This document shows positions 17,207 to 25,433 of a DNA stretch of 59,672 bases, piece after piece. Made by a program: the position numbers and the translations under genes. Within the stretch, counting starts at the first letter, position 1, and every line of letters begins with the position of its first letter. Where the stretch lies: NCBI GenBank assembly GCA_014378915.1, contig JACMMS010000069.1, positions 1 through 59,672 on the forward strand, in the 5' to 3' direction. A model generated the notes under the pieces. That model had not been told where the DNA came from and did no database searches. It worked only from the letters and a program-made list of their open reading frames with translations. Source of the DNA: Methylophilaceae bacterium (lineage in GTDB: Bacteria; Pseudomonadota; Gammaproteobacteria; Burkholderiales; Methylophilaceae).

Positions 17207-18016
17207 TTAATTAAGATGTTTAGCATGTTTAAAACAATTGAAAAAGTTTTCCGTCGTTGCGCGCCCTACTTCTTCTAGATGAATATCACGGAGTTTGGCG
17301 ATTTCTTCAGCCACATGTTTAACATAGGCAGGCTGGTTAGTTTTACCTCGAAAAGGAATTGGCGATAGATAAGGTGAGTCCGTTTCGATCAGCATTTTAT
17401 TCAACGGGATTTTTTTAGCCACCTCTTTTAAATCAAGTGCATTTTTGAAAGTCACAATGCCAGAAAATGAAATGTAAAAACCCAATTCAATCGCCTGTTT
17501 AGCCACCGCTAAGCTTTCAGTAAAGCAATGCATAACGCCACCAACCATCTGTGCATTTTCTTCACGCATAATCTTGATGGTATCTGCTGAAGCGTTTCTT
17601 GTGTGAATAATCAATGGCTTACCCGTTTTAATAGCTGCTCGAATATGTGTACGGAAACGTTCACGTTGCCACTCTAGATCGCCAGTTAGCCTAAAATAAT
17701 CTAAGCCAGTTTCACCTATGGCGATAATTTTAGGGTTGTTAGCTAATACTACTAAACGTTCAACTGTTGGCTCTTCTAAAATAACGTCCGCGTTTTCATT
17801 ATCCGATGATTTTTTTTCATAATCAGGATGCACACCCACAGAGGCATAAAAGTTATCATAGGCTTCTGCAATAGCCAGTACTTGTGGAAACTTCTCTAAG
17901 GTAACTGAAACACAGAGTGCGTGAGTGACCTGATTATCAGCCATTGCTTGTCTAAGCACTGGGATATTATCTGAAAATTCAGCAAAATTAAGATGGCAGT
18001 GAGAGTCTATTAACAT
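17207..18016 (-). CDS. TatD-family metal-dependent DNase (YcfH-like)
   Basis: TIM-barrel metallohydrolase of 269 residues. Metal ligands visible are HCH in IDSHCHLNF, Glu in GETGLDY, His in IHTRNA, His in MHCFTES, and Asp in IETDSPYLSPIPFRGK. An insertion rich in acidic residues (KKSSDNENADV) lies near residue 65. Such genes commonly sit beside holB, tmk and pilZ, as here. Members have 3'-5' exonuclease or D-aminoacyl-tRNA deacylase activity; which one applies cannot be told. Confidence 0.9.
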   Translation of the reverse strand: MLIDSHCHLNFAEFSDNIPVLRQAMADNQVTHALCVSVTLEKFPQVLAIAEAYDNFYASVGVHPDYEKKSSDNENADVILEEPTVERLVVLANNPKIIAIGETGLDYFRLTGDLEWQRERFRTHIRAAIKTGKPLIIHTRNASADTIKIMREENAQMVGGVMHCFTESLAVAKQAIELGFYISFSGIVTFKNALDLKEVAKKIPLNKMLIETDSPYLSPIPFRGKTNQPAYVKHVAEEIAKLRDIHLEEVGRATTENFFNCFKHAKHLN

Positions 18017-18063
18017 TTTCTGTATCGAGTGATTATATGCAGCAATCTTATGACCGCCAAAAC

Positions 18064-18438
18064 TTACATAGTGTGCGTTGGTCGAGTCGATTTAAGTGTA
18101 CCCGCAAGAATAGCTTCAATTTTGTTCTTAACTTCAATGCCGCCATCTTTTTCGTTAAACTGTACGCCAATGCCTTGTGGTCGATTATTTTGAGCGACAT
18201 GCATCACCCACACTACATTACCAACCACTTTAAGCTTAACAGGGTCATCCACCAAACTTAGCAACATAAATACTTCTTCGCCTACTTTAAAAGGCTTACT
18301 GGTTGGTATAAACAAACCACCACCTTTAATAAAAGGCATGTAAGCCCCGTAAAGTGCGGCTTTTTCTTTAATTGCTAACGATAGTACACCAGGCTTATTA
18401 GTAGTTTTACCTTGTTCAGTATTTGTATCTAAACTCAT
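18064..18438 (-). CDS. pilZ: PilZ-domain protein (type IV pilus/c-di-GMP type)
   Basis: A 124-residue PilZ-domain protein positioned between holB and tatD, the usual place of the type IV pilus PilZ in beta- and gammaproteobacteria. Features are GGGLFIPTSKPFKVGEEV, the strand VVGNVVWVMHV and PQGIGVQF. The canonical RxxxR c-di-GMP motif is not obvious in the N-terminal part, consistent with the pilus-type PilZ that does not bind the nucleotide. The 23-base gap from holB suggests one operon. Confidence 0.87.
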   Translation of the reverse strand: MSLDTNTEQGKTTNKPGVLSLAIKEKAALYGAYMPFIKGGGLFIPTSKPFKVGEEVFMLLSLVDDPVKLKVVGNVVWVMHVAQNNRPQGIGVQFNEKDGGIEVKNKIEAILAGTLKSTRPTHTM

Positions 18439-18461
18439 GGTTAACCTTATTTAAAGTGAAT

Positions 18462-19493
18462 TTAACGCTTAATATCAAACAATTGTGTATACCGAAGTAA
18501 AATATTTTCCAGCTGTAACTCGTTATTTAATGGGTGATTTGCCATTTTTTTTGCATAAATCAACTCAGTATTGAAATCCAATAACAAGTTCAAGTTTACG
18601 CTTTTGCTTAAAGCTTGCAAAGCGCTTGTATATTCAACGTGGTAACGTACTTGTTCAGAGAGTTTATAACTCAGTAAATCACAGCACCATTTTTGTAATG
18701 CTGTTAACGCAAAGTCCATACTTGCAGATAAGCTAGCACCTAAAAAGAGAGGTGCTGATGTAAATGGATTTAATTTTACTCCAGCTGATAGACTTTGGGC
18801 TAAGCTTATCCATGCGCCCTCTTCCGCTTGTTTAAGCGCTAATAGGGGCGATCCGCCAGCGTAGCTAAGTTGTGAAGTTGCGTGTTTAACGCCTTGATTT
18901 TTAAGCCAATCTACTGCCTCACTCTCACTAGGCATTGGCATATCAACCACTTGGCAGCGACTAATAATCGTAGGTAATAAACGCTGAGGTTGATGGCTTA
19001 CTAGCAAAAATATGGTACTTTGTGGCGGCTCCTCCAACATCTTGAGTAGTGCATTTGCAGATGCTAGATTTAACGCTTCTGCAGGGCACATTAATACGAT
19101 GCGCAAACCATTATGCTGATGATTTGAAAGTGCTAAAAACTGATTGAGCTCACGGATTTGCTCAATTTTAATCACAACACTTTTTTTTGCCGTTTTTTTT
19201 GTTGATGGAGCTTCGTCAGTTACGTTATCAGTATCCTGATCTGGGTTAATTAAACGAAAATCAGGGTGTGTACCCTCATTAAACCAAGTGCAATTTGAGC
19301 ATAGATTACAAGCTGCTCCAGCAGATTCCAGATGGATGCATAATAGCGATTTAGCTAAGTTTTGTGCAAATTCAAGTTTACCAATGCCAGCTTTGCCACT
19401 TATTAGCAGTGCATGAGGTAGTTTTGAACGCATGGTCCGTATTCGTTGCCATGTAGGTTGCTGCCAAGGATATAAACTATTAGATGAATTCAT
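18462..19493 (-). CDS. holB: DNA polymerase III subunit delta'
   Basis: Clamp-loader subunit of 343 residues, within the normal range. An N-terminal Walker A region SGKAGIGKLEFA is followed by a zinc module (Cys in CIHLE, then CNLCSNC). The conserved sensor region is LKMLEEPPQSTIFLLVSHQPQRLLPTIISRCQ. An insertion of about 20 low-complexity residues (DEAPSTKKTAKKS) lies after the zinc module. It works with delta, tau/gamma, chi and psi to load the beta clamp. It lies 17 bases after tmk. Confidence 0.93.
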   Translation of the reverse strand: MNSSNSLYPWQQPTWQRIRTMRSKLPHALLISGKAGIGKLEFAQNLAKSLLCIHLESAGAACNLCSNCTWFNEGTHPDFRLINPDQDTDNVTDEAPSTKKTAKKSVVIKIEQIRELNQFLALSNHQHNGLRIVLMCPAEALNLASANALLKMLEEPPQSTIFLLVSHQPQRLLPTIISRCQVVDMPMPSESEAVDWLKNQGVKHATSQLSYAGGSPLLALKQAEEGAWISLAQSLSAGVKLNPFTSAPLFLGASLSASMDFALTALQKWCCDLLSYKLSEQVRYHVEYTSALQALSKSVNLNLLLDFNTELIYAKKMANHPLNNELQLENILLRYTQLFDIKR

Positions 19494-19510
19494 TATAAAT
19501 TACTATAAAA

Positions 19511-20131
19511 TTATAGAGTCGCAATAATTTCTTCAACTAACTTCTTTACTCTTTCAAGAGATTGGTTAGCATCAACGACTCTAAATCTTGCTGGATCATT
19601 AGCAGCTCTGGTTAAGTATGTTGAACGTAACTGGTGAAAAAATTCAGCATTTTCACGCTCAAATTTATCTGGCGTACGGGCGTCAGACAAACGTTGCACA
19701 CTCACCTCAACGGGTACATCAAATAGCAAAGTCACATCAGGTTGCAGTGCATTAACGCCAGAGCCTTGTACCCATTGTTCTAGTAATTCAATTTTATACA
19801 TATCAACACCACGACCACCACATTGGTATGCGTAAGTCGCATCGGTAAAACGATCTGATAAAACGTATGCTCCTCTTGCTAATGCTGGTGCTATAACTAT
19901 AGCAATATGCTCTCGGCGTGCTGCAAACATGAGTAAAGTTTCAGTTTCAGGGTGCATAGGCTCATGCAACAATAACGCTCGCAGCTTTTCGCCTAACTGA
20001 GTACCGCCTGGTTCGCGCGTCGAAACCACCTCAACCCCACGCGCTTTTAGCATCGCGACGATGGTAAGTATATGTGTGCTTTTGCCAGCACCATCCATGC
20101 CTTCTAGTGTGATAAATTTGCCCGTTTTCAT
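19511..20131 (-). CDS. tmk: Thymidylate kinase
   Basis: dTMP kinase of 206 residues, making dTDP with ATP. Visible are the P-loop [11 protein letters not shown], the [10 protein letters not shown] motif, the [11 protein letters not shown] region binding the base, and the lid ([13 protein letters not shown]). It is complete and of usual length. It lies between mltG and holB, with 9 bases to mltG and 17 to holB, so it is co-transcribed. Confidence 0.96.
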   Translation of the reverse strand: MKTGKFITLEGMDGAGKSTHILTIVAMLKARGVEVVSTREPGGTQLGEKLRALLLHEPMHPETETLLMFAARREHIAIVIAPALARGAYVLSDRFTDATYAYQCGGRGVDMYKIELLEQWVQGSGVNALQPDVTLLFDVPVEVSVQRLSDARTPDKFERENAEFFHQLRSTYLTRAANDPARFRVVDANQSLERVKKLVEEIIATL

Positions 20132-20140
20132 TAGTGTTTA

Positions 20141-21154
20141 CTATTTTTTTAATTGATATTTAACAACAGCGCGATTATGCTCAACCAATGTAGCCGAAAA
20201 CGCGTGGCTACCATCCCCTTTTCCAACAAAGTATAAAGCGTTTGTTGAAGCTGGATGCAATGCAGCTTCAATAGAAGCCAAACTTGGCATAGCAATTGGG
20301 GTTGGTGGCAGCCCTGCGCGTGTATAGGTATTGTAAACAGTATCTCTTACTAAATCATTGCGACGTAAATTGCCATCAAAATGATCCCCCAAGCCATAAA
20401 TCACAGTTGGGTCAGTTTGTAAACGCATGCCAAACCTTAAACGGTTTAAAAATACGCCCGCAATTTGTGTGCGCTCGCTGGCATTACCGGTTTCTTTTTC
20501 AATAATCGAGGCCATAATCAACGCCTCGTAACTGTTCTTGTAGGGTAAAGAAGACGCGCCATTAACACCCTTACTATCTCTTTCATGCCAAGCCTTAGCC
20601 AGTTTGCTCTGCATAGCAAAATAGGCTTTTTTAAGTATCACGATATCTTCGGTATTACGGCCAAAATAATAAGTATCAGGGAAAAACAAACCCTCTGGAT
20701 GCGTTTCTGTTGTGCCAATAAGCGCCAAGAATTCTTTATCAGATAACTGATTAATAGTGTGCTTAATCGCCTCATTTTTATTTAGACGTTCACGCATTTG
20801 TGAAAATGTATGCCCTTCAATAAACGTAATGCCACCTTGTACGGTTTTACCATGGTTAAGTGATAGCAATAGCTGGTAAGGGGTTATATTTTTATTTAAG
20901 GTGTAGTTGCCAGCTTGCAAATAAGATGCTTTTTTTAGCACACGAGCCAATATAATAAAACGCCAAGGCTCATTGAGTACGCCTTGTTTAACGAGTTGAT
21001 CGGCAACACTTTTTAAGCTGCTTTTAGGCGCGACCTCAATATCTTGGCTATCTGGCTGTAACTTCAGGGATGTACGGGCATAGTAAGTGAGGGCTAAAAC
21101 AAAAAATGCTGTTGCAAGCAGTATTAACCATAGTATTTTTTTAATCAAACGCAT
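20141..21154 (-). CDS. mltG: Endolytic murein transglycosylase MltG
   Basis: Inner-membrane lytic transglycosylase of 337 residues that cuts nascent glycan strands. One N-terminal membrane helix (ILWLILLATAFFVLALTYY), a LysM-like segment, and a YceG catalytic domain with IIEKETGNASERTQIAGVFLNRL containing the catalytic Glu, then LQTDPTVIYGLG and YNTYTRAGLPPTPIAMPS. The ATG overlaps the pabC stop by 1 base, indicating translational coupling. Confidence 0.95.
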   Translation of the reverse strand: MRLIKKILWLILLATAFFVLALTYYARTSLKLQPDSQDIEVAPKSSLKSVADQLVKQGVLNEPWRFIILARVLKKASYLQAGNYTLNKNITPYQLLLSLNHGKTVQGGITFIEGHTFSQMRERLNKNEAIKHTINQLSDKEFLALIGTTETHPEGLFFPDTYYFGRNTEDIVILKKAYFAMQSKLAKAWHERDSKGVNGASSLPYKNSYEALIMASIIEKETGNASERTQIAGVFLNRLRFGMRLQTDPTVIYGLGDHFDGNLRRNDLVRDTVYNTYTRAGLPPTPIAMPSLASIEAALHPASTNALYFVGKGDGSHAFSATLVEHNRAVVKYQLKK

Positions 21155-21978
21155 TATGCTTCTAAGAGTGTCTTTAATTGACTAGCTGTATTTTGCATTT
21201 TCCAAGTTTTGTTTTGTAATTTAGTCACTTGCCAGACACCAATTAAACTATTGCAAATAAGTACTTCATCTGCCTGCATCAGTTCATCCAACATAATTTT
21301 TTGCACTTTAATAGCCAAGTTCAAGCTAGGTGACAAGGCTATAATACGCTGCCGAGTCACGCCAGCCACCCCGCAATGGCTTAAGTCTGGGGTAATTAAA
21401 GTGTTTGCAATCCTAATAAATATATTACTAGAGGTACATTCAATCACATATCCATTGGCATCCAATAGTATTCCATCAGCGATTTGGCTATTTTGCAACT
21501 CCATCCTTGCCAGCACGTTTTCTAGCTTATTAAGATGCTTTATGCCAGCCAATTTAGACTGATAAGGCAAGAAGATATCACACACTCTTAATGTAACGCC
21601 TTCAGTAAGATTTTGTGATGGAAAACTAGGCATGGCAGATTTAATAACCACACGATTTGGCACGGCAACCGCTGGTGGCGTGTAGCCACGAGCGCCTTCA
21701 CCACGTGTAATGATAATTTTAATCACCGAAAGCTCATCAACTGCAAGCAATTGACTGATGTCATCAAATAAAATGGTGGCACTAGGGCAAACAATGCCTA
21801 GCACATTACAATCAGCCACTAGTTTTTGATAGTTAATAGACCAAATGTGGGCTAATTTATCATGTCCCAAACAAATAGCAAATGTACGAAATACGCCATC
21901 CCCGTAAGAAAAGCCACGGTCTAGTGGAGAAATTAATTGACGTTGGCCGTTTACAAGATAATCATTCAAAACTGTCAT
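21154..21978 (-). CDS. pabC: Aminodeoxychorismate lyase
   Basis: PLP-dependent lyase of 274 residues that makes p-aminobenzoate and pyruvate from aminodeoxychorismate, for folate synthesis. Class IV aminotransferase fold: GFSYGDGVFRTF near the start, GIKHLNKLENVLAR carrying the PLP lysine, and the cofactor-binding ECTSSNIF and GVAGVTRQ. The order fabF-pabC-mltG-tmk-holB matches the arrangement common in proteobacteria. The 3' end overlaps mltG. Confidence 0.93.
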   Translation of the reverse strand: MTVLNDYLVNGQRQLISPLDRGFSYGDGVFRTFAICLGHDKLAHIWSINYQKLVADCNVLGIVCPSATILFDDISQLLAVDELSVIKIIITRGEGARGYTPPAVAVPNRVVIKSAMPSFPSQNLTEGVTLRVCDIFLPYQSKLAGIKHLNKLENVLARMELQNSQIADGILLDANGYVIECTSSNIFIRIANTLITPDLSHCGVAGVTRQRIIALSPSLNLAIKVQKIMLDELMQADEVLICNSLIGVWQVTKLQNKTWKMQNTASQLKTLLEA

Positions 21979-22054
21979 GGCTATAATTTAAATCCCACTA
22001 TTTAAACAACGCTGAAACTTAAATCATCACTATAATTAAATTTTTATAAAAAAC

Positions 22055-23287
22055 TTATATTTTTTTAAAAACCAAACTACCGTTAGTACCACCAAAGCCA
22101 AAGTTATTTTTTAATGCGATATCAATTCTCATATCCCGTGCGGTATTAGCACAATAATCTAAATCACAATCGGGATCTTGATTAAAAATGTTAATCGTAG
22201 GTGGTGAAATTTGGTTATAAATAGATAACACGGTAAATACCGATTCTAAGCCACCTGCGCCGCCTAACAAGTGCCCTGTCATCGATTTAGTTGAATTCAC
22301 TACTATCTTGTATGCATGATCTCCAAATGCAGCTTTAATCGCATTGGTTTCATTTGCATCACCCAATAGTGTAGAAGTGCCATGTGCATTAACAAACTGT
22401 ACTTGATCAGGATTTACACCTGCATTTTTAAGGGCATTGACCACAGAGCGACGCGGCCCATCCATACTCGGCGATGTCATGTGATAAGCATCAGCACTCA
22501 TACCATAACCAACAAGCTCACAGTAAATCCGCGCGCCACGTTTTTTTGCAGTTTCGTATTCTTCCAATACCAATACACCCGCACCCTCACCTATTACAAA
22601 GCCATCGCGGTCTTTATCCCATGGACGACTTGCCGTTACTGGATCATGGTTGCGGTTTGATAGCGCGCGCGCTGCTGCAAAGCCACCAACTGAAAGCTCG
22701 CTAATTGCGGCTTCAGCACCACCTGCCACCATCACATCAGCATCACCGTACTCAATCATGCGTGCAGCATCTCCTATTGAGTGGGTTCCTGAAGTACAAG
22801 CCGTTACAATAGCGATATTTGGACCTTTTAAGCCCAACATAATAGATAAGTTACCTGAAATCATATTGATAATAGTGCCAGGAATGAAGAATGGCGATAT
22901 TTTACGTGCGCCACCTTCATCAAAAACATCACTAGTATCTTCAATAGACTTTATTCCACCAATGCCAGAGCCAATAGATACACCAATACGCTCAGCATTT
23001 TCATCCGTCACTACAATGCCAGAATCTTTAAATGCTTCTAAACCTGCGGCTAAGCCAAACTGTATGAAAGTATCCATACGACGCGCTTCCTTAGCAGGCA
23101 TATATTGCAATACGTCAAAATCTTTGACTTCGCCTGCAATTTGCGAGTTAAAGGTGCTTGCATCAAATTTAGTTATTTTGGTAATGCCAGATTTGCCATC
23201 AATAATATTAGCCCATGCAATATCGGCACCAATACCTACTGGAGAAACAACACCTAAGCCTGTAACGACCACTCTACGTTTTGACAT
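22055..23287 (-). CDS. fabF: 3-oxoacyl-[ACP] synthase II
   Basis: Elongating beta-ketoacyl-ACP synthase of 410 residues. The catalytic triad is visible: Cys in VTACTSGTHSIG, His in NAHGTSTLLGD, and His in KSMTGHLLGGAG. The C-terminal NNFGFGGTNGSLVF motif is complete. It condenses malonyl-ACP with acyl-ACP. It lies 130 bases after acpP with a strong hairpin between them, so its expression is probably lower than that of the acyl carrier protein. Confidence 0.97.
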   Translation of the reverse strand: MSKRRVVVTGLGVVSPVGIGADIAWANIIDGKSGITKITKFDASTFNSQIAGEVKDFDVLQYMPAKEARRMDTFIQFGLAAGLEAFKDSGIVVTDENAERIGVSIGSGIGGIKSIEDTSDVFDEGGARKISPFFIPGTIINMISGNLSIMLGLKGPNIAIVTACTSGTHSIGDAARMIEYGDADVMVAGGAEAAISELSVGGFAAARALSNRNHDPVTASRPWDKDRDGFVIGEGAGVLVLEEYETAKKRGARIYCELVGYGMSADAYHMTSPSMDGPRRSVVNALKNAGVNPDQVQFVNAHGTSTLLGDANETNAIKAAFGDHAYKIVVNSTKSMTGHLLGGAGGLESVFTVLSIYNQISPPTINIFNQDPDCDLDYCANTARDMRIDIALKNNFGFGGTNGSLVFKKI

Positions 23288-23373
23288 ATTTAGATTCTTA
23301 ATTAGTGAGTATTTTGTGGTAAATACCTAGAATTTAGTCTTAAACAAATTAAATTTAAGATTGAAAATAAGAA

Positions 23374-23407
23374 AACTAGCTCTTTATCATAAAATAAAGA
23401 GCTAGTT
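23374..23407 (-). terminator. 14-bp terminator hairpin between acpP and fabF
   Basis: AACTAGCTCTTTAT (23374-23387) and ATAAAGAGCTAGTT (23394-23407) are exact inverted repeats with a 6-base loop. Read on the - strand the hairpin is followed by TTTCTTATTTTC. It probably ends most acpP transcripts while some pass on into fabF. Confidence 0.75.
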
Positions 23408-23417
23408 AATATCGGAA

Positions 23418-23654
23418 TTACTTGAGATTAGCGCTGACGTAGTCAATCGCTTGTTGTACGGTAGTGATTTTTTCTGCTTCATCATCTGGAATTTCACAGT
23501 CAAACTCTTCTTCTAAAGCCATGACCAACTCTACTGTATCTAATGAATCGGCACCTAAATCATCTACAAATGATGATGCATTTTTAACATCTGCCTCATT
23601 TGCACCTAATTGTTCAATAACGATTTTTTTAACGCGTTGTTCGATGTCAGACAT
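23418..23654 (-). CDS. acpP: Acyl carrier protein
   Basis: Acidic 78-residue acyl carrier protein. The phosphopantetheine serine is in the motif [12 protein letters not shown] (about residue 37). It carries growing acyl chains for the FabD/F/G/H enzymes encoded around it and for LpxA and LpxD. The ribosome-binding site AAGGGG lies 8 bases before the ATG. Here acpP is not adjacent to fabG, its usual upstream neighbour; three + strand glycosyltransferase genes stand between. Confidence 0.97.
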   Translation of the reverse strand: MSDIEQRVKKIVIEQLGANEADVKNASSFVDDLGADSLDTVELVMALEEEFDCEIPDDEAEKITTVQQAIDYVSANLK

Positions 23655-23698
23655 CTAAATACCCCTTTAATAAAAAATTAGCTTATCAGCTAGGCAGT

Positions 23699-23726
23699 AT
23701 TCTAACAAAACTCTGCAAGAATACAA
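23699..23726 (-). promoter_or_regulatory. Likely sigma70-type promoter for acpP
   Basis: On the - strand TTGTAT (23726-23721), a 16-base spacer and TAGAAT (23704-23699) stand about 45 bases before the acpP ATG. This would give acpP its own promoter now that it is separated from fabG. Assigned by eye from consensus only. Confidence 0.4.
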
Positions 23727-24033
23727 AAAATGCTGATAAAAAAGATTTTAATTAAATAAAATAATCTGTTCACACAATGATTCAGTCACTACAGAATAGG
23801 CAAGTTTTTAGTAAAATTAAGCAATGTTCAACATGATTAGTGAGATTGGTTCACATACTGGTTAAAAATAGATAGGAGTTTTTAGTGATGCTCCCATTAC
23901 ATTCATTATCACTATTACAATGTTAGAGTTAAAGTGCCGCATAGTGATGATGTTATTTAGTTAGCGGATCAGTTTTATATACTTAACTTATTTTTAATAA
24001 GATTGACTTAATGATTTATATGGTTTTGTTTTA
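23727..24033. other. Intergenic region between acpP and the glycosyltransferase genes
   Basis: AT-rich, non-coding between divergent genes. I see no convincing ORF, hairpin or repeat here. It should hold the promoter for the GtrA gene, but no clear consensus stands out. Confidence 0.5.
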
Positions 24034-24408
24034 ATGTTCATTCGCTATGGCATGACTGGGGCAATCGCCACAATATTTCATTATTTGCTTTTACTGCTTC
24101 TGGTCGAAGTTTTAGGCGTTAAGCCTTGGATTGCTAGTGGGTTTGGTGCAATATGTGGAGCAATGGTTGCATACATCGGCAATCGAAAGTTTACATTTGC
24201 TAGCCAAATTTCTAGCAATCCAACTTCAAATTACAAAACCTTACCTCGATTTTTAACAATTGCTACACTGGGTGCTGGATTAAATAGTTTACTCATGTGG
24301 TTAATGACGCACTATTTCAATCTTTACTACTTCGCAGCACAGATTATTGCGACTATCATCGTGCTAATTGTGACCTACCACTTAAACCAACATTGGACTT
24401 TTGCATAA
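24034..24408 (+). CDS. GtrA-family membrane protein
   Basis: A 124-residue protein with four hydrophobic segments, the typical GtrA/DPMS size and layout (YGMTGAIATIFHYLLLLLL; SGFGAICGAMVAYIGNRKFTF; a third segment from IATLGAGLNSLLMWLM; a last one to VTYHLNQHWTFA). GtrA proteins are thought to flip undecaprenyl-phosphate-linked sugars. An in-frame TGA at 24004 and no other start codon support the ATG at 24034, though no clear ribosome-binding site precedes it. Its stop overlaps the next ATG (TAATG). Confidence 0.85.
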   Translation: MFIRYGMTGAIATIFHYLLLLLLVEVLGVKPWIASGFGAICGAMVAYIGNRKFTFASQISSNPTSNYKTLPRFLTIATLGAGLNSLLMWLMTHYFNLYYFAAQIIATIIVLIVTYHLNQHWTFA

Positions 24409-25430
24409 TGCAAGCTACAGCCAACAATCTGAATGATGACCAAGTAGCACCAATCCTCACTGTGATTGTCCCGGCTTTTAATGAAGAGGAAGTATTACCC
24501 ATTTTCCACAGGCGTCTTGTAGATGCTTTATCTCAGATTACCAGCAACTGGGAAGTGCTTTATATCGACGATGGCAGTAGTGATAAAACCGTTGATATCA
24601 TAAAGTTGTTACAAGCCACCCATTCTACAATCAGTCTTGCCAAGTTAACCCGTAACTTTGGTAAAGAAGCAGCAGTCAGCGCTGGGCTTAAGCTTGCGCG
24701 TGGCCAAGCTGTCGTGGTGATTGATGCCGATTTACAAGATCCACCGGAGTTAATTCCAGAAATGATGACCGTTTGGCAGCAAGATGGTGTGGATATGGTC
24801 AATATGCGTCGCCGCACACGCGAGGGAGAAACTTGGTTTAAAAAAGCGACGGCACATGCGTTTTATCGTGTCATCAATCAACTATCCGATGTTGAAATCC
24901 CTGCGGATGTAGGAGACTTTAGGTTAATCAGTCGCCGGGCTGTAGATGCGCTTAATCAACTTCCAGAAACCAATCGTTTTATGAAAGGTTTATTTGCTTG
25001 GGTAGGCTATAAGCAAGTTACAGTGGAGTATGACAGGCAGCCGCGTGCTGCGGGCAACACAAAATGGCATTATCTGAAGCTATGGAATTTCGCTTTAGAA
25101 GGCATTACTGGTTTCTCTGTTGTCCCACTAAAAATCGCTACCTATGCTGGTTTTATAAGTGCTGCGGGCGCTTTTATCTATGGGCTCGTATTCTTTATTA
25201 AAACATTAATTTTTGGTGATCCTGTACATGGCTTTCCGACTTTAATTGTCACCATCTTAATACTCGGTGGCTTGCAACTAATGGCTACAGGTATTTTAGG
25301 AGAATATCTTGGACGTTTATTTATAGAAAGTAAACAGCGCCCACTTTACTTGCTGGAAGAATACAGTCCAGCAAAATTATCTTCTGAACCCATTCAGCTC
25401 GAACGCAGCAAAACAGCAAGCAGAGTTTAA
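24408..25430 (+). CDS. GT2 glycosyltransferase, GtrB/bactoprenol type
   Basis: Membrane-bound family 2 glycosyltransferase of 340 residues. Start taken at the ATG at 24408, overlapping the GtrA stop; an upstream in-frame ATG would lie inside that gene. Visible are VIVPAFNEEEVLP, the Asp pair in YIDDGSSD, DADLQDPPELIP (DxD-like), and VGDFRLISRRAVDALNQLPE. Two C-terminal membrane segments follow (AGFISAAGAFIYGLVFFI and ILILGGLQLMATGILGEYLG). It should load a sugar onto undecaprenyl phosphate, which the GT39-type enzyme downstream could use. Confidence 0.92.
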   Translation: MQATANNLNDDQVAPILTVIVPAFNEEEVLPIFHRRLVDALSQITSNWEVLYIDDGSSDKTVDIIKLLQATHSTISLAKLTRNFGKEAAVSAGLKLARGQAVVVIDADLQDPPELIPEMMTVWQQDGVDMVNMRRRTREGETWFKKATAHAFYRVINQLSDVEIPADVGDFRLISRRAVDALNQLPETNRFMKGLFAWVGYKQVTVEYDRQPRAAGNTKWHYLKLWNFALEGITGFSVVPLKIATYAGFISAAGAFIYGLVFFIKTLIFGDPVHGFPTLIVTILILGGLQLMATGILGEYLGRLFIESKQRPLYLLEEYSPAKLSSEPIQLERSKTASRV

Positions 25431-25433
25431 GGA

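Noticed and set aside
22650-23330. 226-codon ORF on the + strand opposite fabF
   Set aside because: Fully antisense to fabF, whose catalytic motifs are all present; the composition is that of a reverse-frame shadow.
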